From Astragalus membranaceus (Eukaryota; Streptophyta; Magnoliopsida; Fabales; Fabaceae): a stretch of DNA of 64,000 bases. Shown piece after piece: positions 39,985-50,879 of this stretch. The stretch spans positions 60,104,778 through 60,168,777 of the forward strand of contig CM076848.1 in the NCBI GenBank assembly GCA_039519185.1, in the 5' to 3' direction. The position numbers and the translations under genes are program-made. The first letter of the stretch is position 1. The number at the start of each line of letters is the position of its first letter. The notes under the pieces were generated by a model. That model saw nothing but the letters and a program-made list of their open reading frames with translations, did not search any database and had not been told where the DNA came from.

Positions 39985-42690
39985 TGTTTTTTTTGATACA
40001 GATAGAGAAAAAGAAACCAAAAAAACAAAAGAAAACTACAACTTAAAGACGAACGAACTCAACACCAGCTGCATCCGCAAGGAGGTGCGAAGACAAGCCG
40101 GTTGGGGATCTTCAAAAACAGTACAGGGATTGCTTCCAGCAGCACCAGCTTTCGCTAAAAAATCTGCACAAGCATTTCCCTCTCTGAGCGTGTGAAGCAG
40201 GTGAACACACCAGGTCCTTTGCAACAGATCCTTTATACTCTGATTGATGGGGGCATATTTACTCCACATATAAAGAGGTTGCGTAGTAAAATGCAACACA
40301 TTTTGAGAGTCCGAGTAGCACACAAGCGAGTGGTGTCCTCTATCCCAAGCTAAAGTGAGACCATAATACAAAGCGAGAAGCTCAGGGTGGAGATTATTAG
40401 AGATGCCAATAGATCCTGCAAAGTCACCAAGCCAACTACCATCGCTATTCCTCAAAAGGCCACCAAAGCCAGCCCTGCCAGGATTCCCAATACTACTGCC
40501 GTCCACATTGAGGATAATAGAATTATTCCTAGATGGATGCCAAGAGACTAATCTAGGAGCGGTTTCCTGAGACACCACACCTAGGAAACATTTCAAAATT
40601 AGAGAAGCCAAGTTCTGAATTAAAAGCATGAGAGAGTAGTTACTTGTTGTTTCAGAAGCAATAACAGCGGCGTTTCTTGCCCTCCAAAGACACCAAACAG
40701 CTGCAATAAACAAATGAGGGTTGGTTGCTTGAACACCAGATTTAAGCCAGTCCATTGGATCAGCAACAGTGAAGAACGCAACAGAGTCAAAACCAAGAGC
40801 CATCCAAATGGTTTTGGCGTGGGAACAGTCTCTTAAGCAGTGAAGAACGGTTTCATCGAAATTACCACACCTCTGACAAGTAGCTGAATTTAACATTCCA
40901 CGGTGATGAATCATTTCGGCCGTGGGGATTGCCTTGTGGCAAGCAGTCCACACTAGGAATTTTAATTTCTCAGGCCCCGGAATACCCCAAATCCACTTCC
41001 AAGAGAACGAATTGGTGGTACCCAGATTAGTGTTCCGCCTATCCCGAAGCCAAGTGTAGCCAGACTTAGCATTATACATGCCCTCTATGTTTCCAGACCA
41101 GATCATGGCATATGTTACCTCATTGTTGATGATGAAATTCAGACCTTGTATATGGGCAGCCACATGTGGAGGCAATTGAGTGTAAAGGAGATTAAGATTC
41201 CAAGCACCATTTGTATAGACGTCAGCTATGGAGAGATGGATATCATGAATATCCACATAAGGAACAAGTCTAGCAAGAGGACCAAATTCAGTCCACTTCG
41301 ATTGCCAGAAGGAAGATTCACCATTCCCTAACCAAAATTTGAACCCATCCTTCAGAACTTCTCTCGACTTCATAATAGAATTCCAAGTATAGGATCCATT
41401 GCTCTTTGGTACCTGCAAAACAAAATGATTTTTCATGTATTTATTTGTTAGCAACCGAATCCATAATTTGTCTTTTCCAGCATGAATATCCCATAGTAAT
41501 TTGCCAAACATGGCTGTGTTCATGTCTCTAGCCACTCTAATACCCAGGCCACCACATTGCTTGCTTCTTGTAATTGTGTCCCACCCTACAAGATTGATAC
41601 CTCGATCTTGAGATCCTTTCCAAATGAAATCGCGCGTAAGTTTATCAATCTGGTCACAAGTAGATTGGGGAAGCCAAGAGACTTGCATATAATAGACCAG
41701 AATTGAATTTAACAGAGACTTGGCCAATGTTTGGCAACCTGCTTTATTCAACAATTTATTCTTCCAAGAAGCAAGTCTAGTTTGGATTTTCTCCACAATA
41801 AACTGAAAATCAAATTTAGTAACCCGCCCTTGAAACTTAGGGAAGCCTAAGTATTTGCTGAAAGAAGTGGTCTCCCTAATACCTGTTATAGTAGCAATCG
41901 TATTCCTCTTGGATTGAGGCACACCTTTAGAATACAAGGACCTGGATTTGTTCACACTAACCTTCAGCCCAGAGTGTAAAGCAAAATCAGAAAGAGATCA
42001 GCCACAATCTTTGCTTGAGATGCAATACCTTTGGAAAAAAGAAGTACATCATTCGCAAAGAACAAGTGAGATAACGCAGGACCATTTCGGGACAAAGACA
42101 TAGGTTTCCAGTTACCTGCATACACAGCTGCCATTATAGCGTGAGACAACTTTTCCATACATATGACAAATAAGTAAGGAGAGAGCGGGTCACCCTGACG
42201 AAGGCCCATAGTTGGAGAGAAGGCAGGCAGCCGTTTTCCATTCCAAATAAGAGACAATTGGGCAGAAGAGACACAATGCATAATCAACTTGACCGTTATA
42301 CTAGGAAACCCAAAATCAACAAGGCACTGCTTTAAAAAGTCCCAGCTAACATGATCATATGCTTTTTCCAAGTCAATTTTATAAGCAACATCCCCCTTTT
42401 TCTTTTTAGATTTATACATGGAGTGAAGAGCCTCTTGCAACACAATAGCATTATCACTTGATATGCGCCAATGATGTGATCTAGGTGGGGTCTCAATCTA
42501 GTAACTAGAACTTTAGTAATAAGCTTGTAGAGGGTATTACAAAAACTGATGGGCCTCAAGTCCTTAAAGGTTCTAGGGTCATCCACCTTTGGAATTAAAG
42601 CAATCAGAGTGCCTGCTATCACTTGGTCAAAGGAACCCGTAGCAAAAGCATTAGACACTAAATTAAAAACATCTTTAGAGTAAATTTAGA
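39985..42690 (-). pseudogene. LINE (L1-type) ORF2: RT with mutated active site, zf-RVT, RNase H
   Basis: Read leftward: IAGTLIALIPKV and LRPISFCNTLYKLI (RT), a frameshift near 42440, YKIDLEKAYDHVSW, MGLRQGDPLSPYLFVI, then SHLFFANDVLLF where the family has FADD, so the first catalytic Asp is Asn (codon 42051-42053). After another break near 41960 the 639-codon frame 41955-40036 gives KYLGFPKFQGR, the zf-RVT motif (ATCQRCG...ETVLHCLRDC) and a C-terminal RNase H (ILNVDGSSIGNPGRAGFGG, ELLALYYGL, CYSDSQNV, ADFLAKAG). The 3' end shows GTATC plus poly(A) (minus strand, about 39988). The 5' part (endonuclease) is missing. Confidence 0.85.
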
Positions 42691-42699
42691 AATTATCTT

Positions 42700-43370
42700 G
42701 TATTTCTTGTTTATATTAAATAAATTTGTATAGTTTAGTAAGTTGATTTTAGAGTTTGTATTGTGCTCTCTTCTTTCTTTTAGTCATGGGTCAATTAGAC
42801 TTGGGCTTGGCCCATTTGATTCTTTTAGGTAAATGGTCACACTCATATATAGGTGACCTTGTAGTACTTTAGAGAGGGGATTAGAATCATTTGTAAAATG
42901 GATGAGAGTGAGAGCAAGGTGCTCCTCTAGGTTCTTCATAGAACTTTTCAAGAATCTTATCAATCATGTCAAGATTGTGGCGATTCGAATGATCTTATCA
43001 ATTTCATGTGAAAGATATGTGAAAGATGTGGCAATTCAATTAATCTTATCAATGCTTTGAAGCTTGTGGAGATTTGGTTGATCTTATCAATTTCTCATGG
43101 CAATTGTGGCGATCATGACTCCTTCTTCCAAGAATCTTATCAATCATTTCAAGATTGTGGCGACTCGATGGATCTTATCATTTTCATATGGGAATTGTCG
43201 CGATTTGTTTGATTTTATCAATTCTCTATGGAATTTGTGGCGATTCTCATTTCTTTTTTTCATCTTAATTCTACTACATCTTCTTCCTTTCATTGGTTTT
43301 TGTAAATGTTTGATTCAAATTCATGGATAGATCCTTACACTTAGGTGTTCTATGGATATAGAATCACATC
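42700..43370 (+). repeat. LTR remnant related to the gypsy LTR at 4352, with ~45-bp internal repeats
   Basis: Between about 42935 and 43250 the phrase 'ATCTTATCAAT...TGTGGCGAT' recurs about six times at about 40-60-base intervals. The first gypsy LTR has single versions of the same words (GGGATCTTATCAAGAG, TGTGGCGATCC, GTGCTC, GGTTCTTC) in the same order, which suggests a common LTR family with an expanded repeat here. The (TATATA) near 42846 may be its promoter. Boundaries are uncertain. Confidence 0.5.
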
Positions 43371-43800
43371 ACTACACTACTTTGAATCAGTTTCATTTTT
43401 TGCCGAAATTTCTTCTTTTGGGACTTGGACACAACCGGCTCGGGATAATCGATCTGAGCAACTGTTCCTTGGTTGTGAAGAGTCACAGTATGAGTCCCAC
43501 CTCCTAACACACCACACCAAAGGTTTCCTAATGTTCTCATTCCAGATGCTACCACTAGATTAGAAGTAGCATCGAACTCTGAGACATTGAGCGAATCCAG
43601 CCTGATAGTGGGAGATTGAGTGAAAGATGAGTTAATAGAATTGCACTGACTAGAAGGGATCAATTTAGGAAAACGCTCCGAGTCAATATTCAGATCATTG
43701 ACTATGATGGAGTTAACGCGAGGAGTAGGAGCATTACAACCACTAATAGAATCAGAGGTGGTGGAGATCTGAACAATTTTGGCTGCATAGGTTAGGAGTT
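43364..43800 (-). pseudogene. LINE ORF1-like fragment
   Basis: A 99-codon minus-strand frame (43663-43364) contains GTHTVTLHNQGTVAQIDYPEP and ends KSQKKKFRQKMKL. An upstream frame reads to about 43790. Basic tails of this kind precede the endonuclease in plant L1 elements. The fragment may belong to the LINE at 39985-42690, separated by the LTR remnant, but the endonuclease is missing. Confidence 0.35.
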
Positions 43801-44013
43801 ACGGTAGTGAGTAGTGACATAAATTACTAATATTAGAAATAATAAAGGGGAATTTCTTGTGTCTAATTTTTGTAAATTAAAATATGACAAACAAAAATAT
43901 ACAATGAAATAAATATGGTTAGGTTCTATAACTAATATTCCTAATAAATGTCTCAAAAGAAAAATGTTACAAATTAAAATTGTTTATTTTTCTCCAACTA
44001 ATACGTACTTATC
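43801..44013. other. AT-rich spacer
   Basis: Nothing recognisable. Confidence 0.4.
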
Positions 44014-44234
44014 AAATGCTAATTATTTAACCAAGGGGTGTGGTTGAGCGTTTGGGGCTCATCCTCCTTTAACCAAGTTTTGAGGGTTCGACCATCGCCT
44101 TGGGTATATGGAACAGCTTTAAATCCCCGGGCCAGTTGTCCCACCCTTCGAGGTGCCTCCAATCCAGCGAGAGGATTAGTCACTGCGTTCGGCGGTGAAT
44201 ACTCTGGTTTATACAAAAAAAATGCTAATTATTT
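44014..44234 (+). mobile_element. SINE copy 3 with 15-bp target duplication
   Basis: Body 44029-44219, of the same family as 34588. AAATGCTAATTATTT occurs at 44014-44028 and 44220-44234. The B-box is degenerate (GGGTTCGACCATC), so this copy is older than copy 1. Confidence 0.86.
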
Positions 44235-44270
44235 CGTATAAGTATTTCTACAAATATATCTATATCTATA

Positions 44271-46496
44271 TATATAACATTTGAGAATGATCTCTCATAA
44301 ATACTATTCCAAGTGTCATCTCATGGATTGCTTAGCATTAATGATGTTTTTTAAATTATTTTATTTTTTAATTAATTTAATGTAATAAATGTAAAGGATC
44401 CCACAATATATAAGTATGCAATTTAAATTAGGAAAGTTATTAACATAAACATGAAATAGGAAATTTATGTACTTCCTTAATCCTAATCTCAATAATTCTA
44501 TTTGATATTCTCATATTCTCATTTCATGGGTATTATTATTGTTCATAAAAACATTTAATTTTACAATTCTCATTCATTCTTATCGTTTAAAATGTGAGCG
44601 GTTCCCCTTAATATATACTTGGTGGCCATTAAACAATATGATTTATTTCAAACTACCATGACATCTCAGGTTGTTTAGAAGCATTTTCCTTATAATTTTG
44701 AATTGAATGTGATGGTGATATCTTGGATTATTTGTCATTTCTCTTAGTCATACCGAGTTATTTATTTCTGGTTGTAAGGATTTGTTTCTAGGTGCAAGAA
44801 TTATCTGTCCTTACAAAAAAAATTGTTTAATTGTAAGTGCAAGGATACAAAATAAAATATGAGAGCGTCTTTTCATTTGTACCAAAAGGTAATAAATGCA
44901 CCATATTTGAAAAATATAACTTATATTTAGTCTATGATTTTAGTAGTATGTATAGTTGTGTTTTTTTCACTTTAATTTTGAATAATTTAATTTTGTTTTA
45001 TCTTCTTCCGATACTTCATAAATTTCGAATGTTCATTTTGGAATGGAAAATGATATAAAACAAATATCTCATATTTAAAGGAAAATAAATTCATAGTGAG
45101 AGTGATGGTTGCATCAACAAAGTTGCTATCTCTTGAGTGTCGAAAGACATACATAATTGGTGATAGTAGACTTCATATTTTAGAGAAATTTATTAGTTAT
45201 TTTTGCTCTTAACTGACATGGTCCAAAGGCTCGAGAACTTGGAGGCAAAAGCTTCTAGCGAAAAGCATAGCACTTAGTAATTTTTGTCTTCATTGTTTCG
45301 TAAGGTCGAAGATAAATTACAAGTAAGAACAACACTTTAAGTCATATATTAGCGTCTTCAACCCATCAATCTAATTTTGTTCTTTTCAGTTTCTATTTAT
45401 TTACTTAGGCCTGTAGACTATAACTATTCTATGTTTTCTTCTGTCTTACATAAACTCTTTCGCTTATATTTATGGCCGGCGAGAGCGGGAGTATGGGCCC
45501 ATTTGTTACAGATTAAAAAACAAGTGATTTTGATGTTAAATAATTTAGAGAAGAGGTCGGTGTAAAATATGAAGTCTACTATCACCAATTATGTATGCCT
45601 TTCGACACTCAAGAGATAGCAACTTTGTTGATGCAACCATCACTCTGACTATGAATTTATTTTCCTTTAAATATGAGATATTTGTTTTATATCATTTGCC
45701 ATTCCAAAATGAACATTCGAAAATGAAGTATCGGAAGAAGATAAAACAAAATTAAATTATTCAAAATTAAAGTGAAAAAAACACAACTATACATACTACT
45801 AAAATCATAGACTAAATACCAAAAAAAAAATCATAGACTAAATATAAGTTATATTTTTCAAATATGGTGCATTTATTACCTTTTGGTACAAATGAAAAGA
45901 CGCTCTCATATTTTATTTTGTATCCTTGCACTTACAATTAAACAATTTTTTTGTAAGGACAAATAATTCTTGCACCTAGAAACAAATCCTTACAACCAGA
46001 AATAAATAACTCGGTATGACTAAGAGAAATGACAAATAATCCAAGATATCACCATCACATTCAATTCAAAATTATAAGGAAAATGCTTCTAAACAACCTG
46101 AGATGTCATGGTAGTTTGAAATAAATCATATTGTTTAATGGCCACCAAGTATATATTAAGGGGAACCGCTCACATTCTAAACGATAAGAATGAATGAGAA
46201 TTGTAAAATTAAATGTTTTTATGAACAATAATAATACCCATGAAATGAGAATATGAGAATATCAAATAGAATTATTGAGATTAGGATTAAGGAAGTACAT
46301 AAATTTCCTATTTCATGTTTATGTTAATAACTTTCCTAATTTAAATTGCATACTTATATATTGTGGGATCCTTTACATTTATTACATTAAATTAATTAAA
46401 AAATAAAATAATTTAAAAAACATCATTAATGCTAAGCAATCCATGAGATGACACTTGGAATAGTATTTATGAGAGATCATTCTCAAATGTTATATA
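44271..46496. repeat. 2.2-kb inverted repeat: 0.9-kb near-identical arms around a 380-bp spacer
   Basis: The left arm 44271-45182 (from TATATAACATTTGAGAATG) is the reverse complement of 45563-46496, with very few differences by eye. One is a ~20-bp insertion in the right arm near 45818-45838 (a duplicated ATCATAGACTAAAT with an A run). The spacer 45183-45562 is unique. No transposase or long ORF is present in the arms. It could be a foldback transposon, a MULE with very long ends, or a local inverted duplication. Transcribed, it would form a hairpin of about 900 bp. Confidence 0.9.
45183..45562. other. Unique spacer of the inverted repeat
   Basis: It contains a GC-rich patch (GGCCGGCGAGAGCGGGAGTA near 45475) unlike its AT-rich arms, and a 62-codon ORF (45377-45565) without recognisable homology. 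It may be foreign to the arms. Confidence 0.5.
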
Positions 46497-46796
46497 CCCT
46501 TATAGTAAAATACTTTTCTTTCAACTCCTTTTGGTACATTCTACAAAATTAAGATTGTTTGACTAATTTATTTTTTTTATTTTAATGAAGTCCTATTTAA
46601 ATTCATTATATTTCTCTCTACAAAATTGAAATCTTTTTTATAATTTCCTAAAAAAAATTATTTTAAAACTTTTTTGTGAGTTTTTGATACATTTCTTATG
46701 AAATTTCTCATAATCATTCTTTTGTTATATTTTTTAAGTATGCATCGTAAGTATGATATTTTTTAATACTAAATGAAATTAACAAATATTGAATAA

Positions 46797-46797
<1 letters not shown>

Positions 46798-46853
<56 letters not shown>
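46798..46853. repeat. (AT)n microsatellite
   Basis: Left flank of the short Helitron candidate. Confidence 0.95.
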
Positions 46854-46856
<3 letters not shown>

Positions 46857-46857
46857 T

Positions 46858-47527
46858 TCTAATCTTTATAGACACATTTACCCTAACACACAAATAAAAA
46901 TAGAGATATCAGCGGGATGGGATGGGGACGGATAATATTTTTCCACTTCCCGTCTCCACATCTTATATTACCCCACATCCTCGCTCTCCACATTGGAGAG
47001 TTTTCCTCCCCCCATCCCCGTCCCCGCAGGACCCTATTGTTCATACAAAAATAGTAAATTATAAACTTAAATTCAGCATATTTTTGAAAATATATAAAAA
47101 ACTAAAAAATATCATAAAGTTTAAAGTTATGGTAATAGGGATTATGTAATATTTTTGGTTTCTTAGCAATATTAATTTGATTTATATATATTTGTTAGAG
47201 TTTCATAATAGTTTTATTGGAAATTGAGACCCCGCGGGGTAGGGGTATAAACCCTATCCCCTTCCTACAATGCCTTCAGAGGAATTTAGTCATTTGTCCC
47301 CATCCCCATAGGTTAATATCCATCTTTAGGCCTTTAAACTGGACAGTTTCCAAGAGAATTTCCACGTATAAGGAGAAATTGACACCTCTAAGTATAACTA
47401 CACCAGACAAATCTTATTGCATGAAAACATTAACATCTAAACATAAATTAACAAACAAAATATAATTGTTTTAACCAATTTTCAATAGGATAAGCATACT
47501 CGTGCATAGCACGGGTCAAACACTCTA

Positions 47528-47528
<1 letters not shown>
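46858..47528 (+). mobile_element. Short non-autonomous Helitron flanked by (AT)n
   Basis: The 3' end is certain: CTCGTGC (47499-47505) / GCACGGG (47509-47515) plus CTAG (47525-47528). The 5' end TCTAATCTTTATAG at 46858 is a guess based on the (AT)n that ends at 46853 and resumes at 47529. Inside, 46915-47310 holds GGGGATGGGGACGG and CCCCGCGGGG motifs, a GC-rich repeat seen in many plants, pointing to an older element within. No ORF of note. Confidence 0.55.

Positions 47529-47584
<56 letters not shown>
47529..47584. repeat. (TA)n microsatellite
   Basis: Right flank of the short Helitron. Confidence 0.95.
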
Positions 47585-47587
<3 letters not shown>

Positions 47588-47798
47588 AATTAAACTTTTT
47601 ACAATTTCTACAATTAAAAATTAATCAACATTTTAATAATTTACTTATATGTTTGAATAAATTTGTTTCACGAGTTTTACGATCCATCCAAGATTTTGTT
47701 AAAAAAATCTTAATGAAGATGTCAGAAAAATAAAGTTGACAATTTTGTGTTACAGCCCATCATTAATATAAGTATAAATATTCAATAATACTTTTATA

Positions 47799-47851
<53 letters not shown>

Positions 47852-48051
47852 GTTTAAAAAAGTTGTAAAAGAAGGCAAAAGCCCATTTTATTCCGATATT
47901 TTAACACAACTATTATATAATTAATAGCACAAACCATCACTATTTCCATAATGGATTTTCTACTATACTTTTTAGAAAAGTTATTTTGCATTGAAAATTG
48001 AACATTTCAAGATAAATAACTCTAATACATAAATATTTTTTAATAAAATAT
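47585..48051. repeat. AT-rich spacer with (TTA)n
   Basis: (TTA)n covers 47800-47850, about 17 units. Nothing else is recognisable. Confidence 0.8.
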
Positions 48052-48237
48052 AGGCTTAATTACAGTTTTGGTCTCCCTATTTTCACCAATTCACGATTTT
48101 GGTCCCTGAAGTTTTAATTTGAGGAATTTGATCCCCCTATTTTCTCAATTAGACAATTTTGATCCCTCTCTTAATTTGGTCAAAATTGAAAGTCAATTTT
48201 GACTGACTTATCCTACGTGGCAGTCCACGTAGACTGC
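48052..48237. mobile_element. DNA-transposon terminal repeat fragment, target of the Ogre-like insertion
   Basis: AGGCTTAATTACAGTTTTGGTC followed by repeated GGTCCCT/GATCCCC words is a common legume Mutator-like/MITE terminal sequence. Only one end is in the window because the large LTR element interrupts it at 48238. The other end should lie beyond 64000. Confidence 0.5.
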
Positions 48238-49547
48238 TGTAGCGACCGAAAAATCCGGAGGAGGGATTCTTCGTTGTTTTTGAACAATGGAGCCGCCATC
48301 AATATTTATTTTTAGGGAAACATTGAAAAAACCTTTTGTTTTTGGGTTCGGGGGTCGATTAAGTGCGGGGAAGGTACTAGCACCCCGCAACATCCTAAAA
48401 AGGTTACCTTTTAATTTAATGTGTAAAAAAAATTAGTTTAAAGAAAACATTTTAATTTACCCTTTTTGTTATTTGCAAAAAAAAACGGAAAGGAAGACTT
48501 AATAAAAATTTTAGTTTTTTTGCGCTTGACAGGAGTGGGCCCCCCGCTCCTACGTATCTCCGGGTGCGATGGAGAAATCAAAGCTACGTAGTTCTCGGGT
48601 AGAAAAACTTTGTGTGTTGGTGTTTTTTAATTATTGAAAACTTTGCGAAAACGGGAGGCCGTTCACGGTGACCAAACAGATAAATCCAGAGTGGTCACCA
48701 CTAACGACTTTATTCGAAAAAGAAAGTATTCACAACGTCAAATGAGCTAAGCCCAGAGTGACTGTTGTAAATACCCGGTTTGTGATTGAGCGTTTGTTCG
48801 TTTGAAAACGTGCTTACCGGGAAGCGTGATAAAAAGGAGTCGAAATTATGTTTGTACTTTATTAACTAAAAAAAGAAGTTTAGGCGGATGTTTGCGATGA
48901 TCAACGAGTAACCTCAGAGTGATCACCGCTACTAATCCGCTGTGAAAAAAGGAAGGTTGGTCCTAACGGTCAAACAAGCAAGGCTCAGAGTGACCACTAG
49001 TAACAACCTATTTTTTTTTACGCGAATTCGATTATTCAAAAAATGGAGAAAAAAAAAACGGTTTGGAAGCATCACGTTGTGAATAAAAGCGGAATAGGTG
49101 ATAAAAGGGGGGGTGCGATTAATAAAGGAGTTGTATTAAAAAGGGAGGTGTGAATAGCGTTTTGGCGCTTAAAAAAAAGGGTCACCGGGGGTGCAAATAG
49201 CGTTTTGACGCTAAAAGAAAATGGTTGCCGGGGGTGCAAATAGCGTTTTGACGCTAAAAAAACGATTGACTGGTTTATTACTTTTTTACTATTCTACTCT
49301 AGAACACGTGATTCTTGAAACGCTTTTTCCTAAAAAAACCTAGACTAAACAAGTGGTATGAAGAAAAATTCTTTTGTTTTTTGGTTGTCCTAGTTACTAT
49401 TTAATAAAAAGGGTACCTTGTTTGTTTTTTATTCGGAAGAATGGTCATTTGTTATTATTTTTATTTTTTTTTAAAAAAGGGGGTAGTGACATTAGTAACC
49501 ATTTCTTTTAAGAAAATATTTTTTATTATTATTTTTTTTTTTTAAAA

Positions 49548-49855
49548 AAGGTTTATTTTTAATCCGAAAATAAAAAAAAGGAACACATTTTTTTAACACT
49601 TTTTTTTTTAGGTTTATTTTAAATCCGAAAATTAGTACCTAAATAAAAAAAAGGAACACATTTTTTTAACACTTTTTTTTTTAGGTTTATTTTAAATCCG
49701 AAAATTAGTACCTAAATAAAAAAAAAGGAACACATTTTTTTAACACTTTTTTTTTAGGTTTATTTTAAATCCGAAAATTAGTACCTAAATAAAAAAAAAG
49801 GAACACATTTTTTTAACACTTTTTTTTTAGGTTTATTTTAAATCCAAAAATTACA
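49548..49855. repeat. 73-bp tandem repeat in the LTR
   Basis: GAACACAT starts at 49581, 49654, 49728 and 49801 (period 73-74). Units contain GGTTTATTTTAAATCCGAAA and AGTACCTAAAT. Confidence 0.9.
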
Positions 49856-50491
49856 ATAATATAACAAACAACAAAATAAATAACAAATAGCAAAAATATA
49901 ATATAAAAACAGCCTCTAAACTAAATAATAAAAAACAGCAATAATATTTAAATAAAAAAAAAAGCCACTACACTAAATGATAAAAACAGCATAATATTTA
50001 AGACAGTAACTAAACTAGATAATAAGAACAACTAAAAAAAATTTAAAAAAAAAACAACAGTAACTAATATATTTTAAAAAAATGTGACAACTAATATATT
50101 TTTTTTTTAGAACAGCAACTAAAAAGAACTAAAAAAAACGGCAAAATGTGACAACAATAATTAAAATAAAATGGCAATGATAATATGAACAAAATTACAA
50201 TAACTAAAAAAAATTACAAAAAGGAACAATACTACGAATTATTACATTTTGTACCTTGAACAAATCCAGAAATTGTTGTGGAACAAGCTTTCTTCTTCGG
50301 ATCTCTCAATACAACAAAATTTTAAACTAAAAAAAAAAAATCTAGGAAGGAAGAAAAGAAGGGGAAGAAGATTTTTCTAAAAGAAACTCTAAAAAATTTC
50401 TTTCTCTCTTTGAAAACCCTAGTTTTTTTTCAGAAGATTTTTCCCTATTTCCTAAGAGAAAATCGTGACCTTTCCTCTAAATGGGGAACCC

Positions 50492-50499
50492 TATTTATA
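50492..50499 (-). promoter_or_regulatory. TATA box of the Ogre-like LTR
   Basis: TATAAATA followed by GGG on the minus strand, about 380 bp into the LTR. RNA would start near 50465, making U3 about 0.4 kb and R-U5 about 2.2 kb. This is the 3' LTR copy; the working copy in the 5' LTR lies outside the window. Confidence 0.65.
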
Positions 50500-50879
50500 C
50501 AAAAAAACAAAACCCAAGCTTCTTCCATCTTCTGCTCCACTTCAACCACTCTTGGATAGTGATGATGATTTTTTTTGATATGGTGGAGGTTTGGTGAAGG
50601 GGGAAATAAAAAAAGAAAACATGTGAGATGTTGGGGTTGGGCCATGCGAATTGGCTAGGTTTTTTTGTTGGGTTGGGTTTTTTGATGGCCCAATCCATGA
50701 CAGCACCTTATTTTTTTATAGGACCCCCCTATTTCCCTCTTTGTTTATTTTTGCCTCTTCACTTCTAATAAAAATATTTTCTTGTGTTAAAAACTTGTGA
50801 CATAAAAATAAAATAAATATTTTTATCAAAAGTAAATAAAATTTTCTCATTTTGGTTAGGACAAAATTAGGGTATTACA

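Larger units (their letters stand above)
48238..50879 (-). repeat. 3' LTR of the Ogre-like element, 2.64 kb
   Basis: TGTAGCGACC...GGTATTACA on the plus strand. It contains three ~47-bp units, each with the hairpin TAGCGTTTTGACGCTA (49150-49260), four 73-bp units (about 49548-49855), and four copies of a CAGAGTG-[AG]-YCAC motif (48691, 48752, 48916, 48988). Confidence 0.93.

Noticed and set aside
46915..47310. Gene suspected from the GC-rich GGGGATGGGG/CCCCGCGGGG stretch
   Set aside because: It matches a common plant repeat motif and no coding frame is supported.
48208..48393. 61-codon ORF repeated at 62723-62908
   Set aside because: Both lie in the LTRs of the Ogre-like element; the identity reflects the LTR pair, not a gene family.
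49548..49855. CRISPR-like array (regular repeats and spacers)
   Set aside because: These are contiguous 73-bp tandem units without unique spacers, in a plant retrotransposon LTR.
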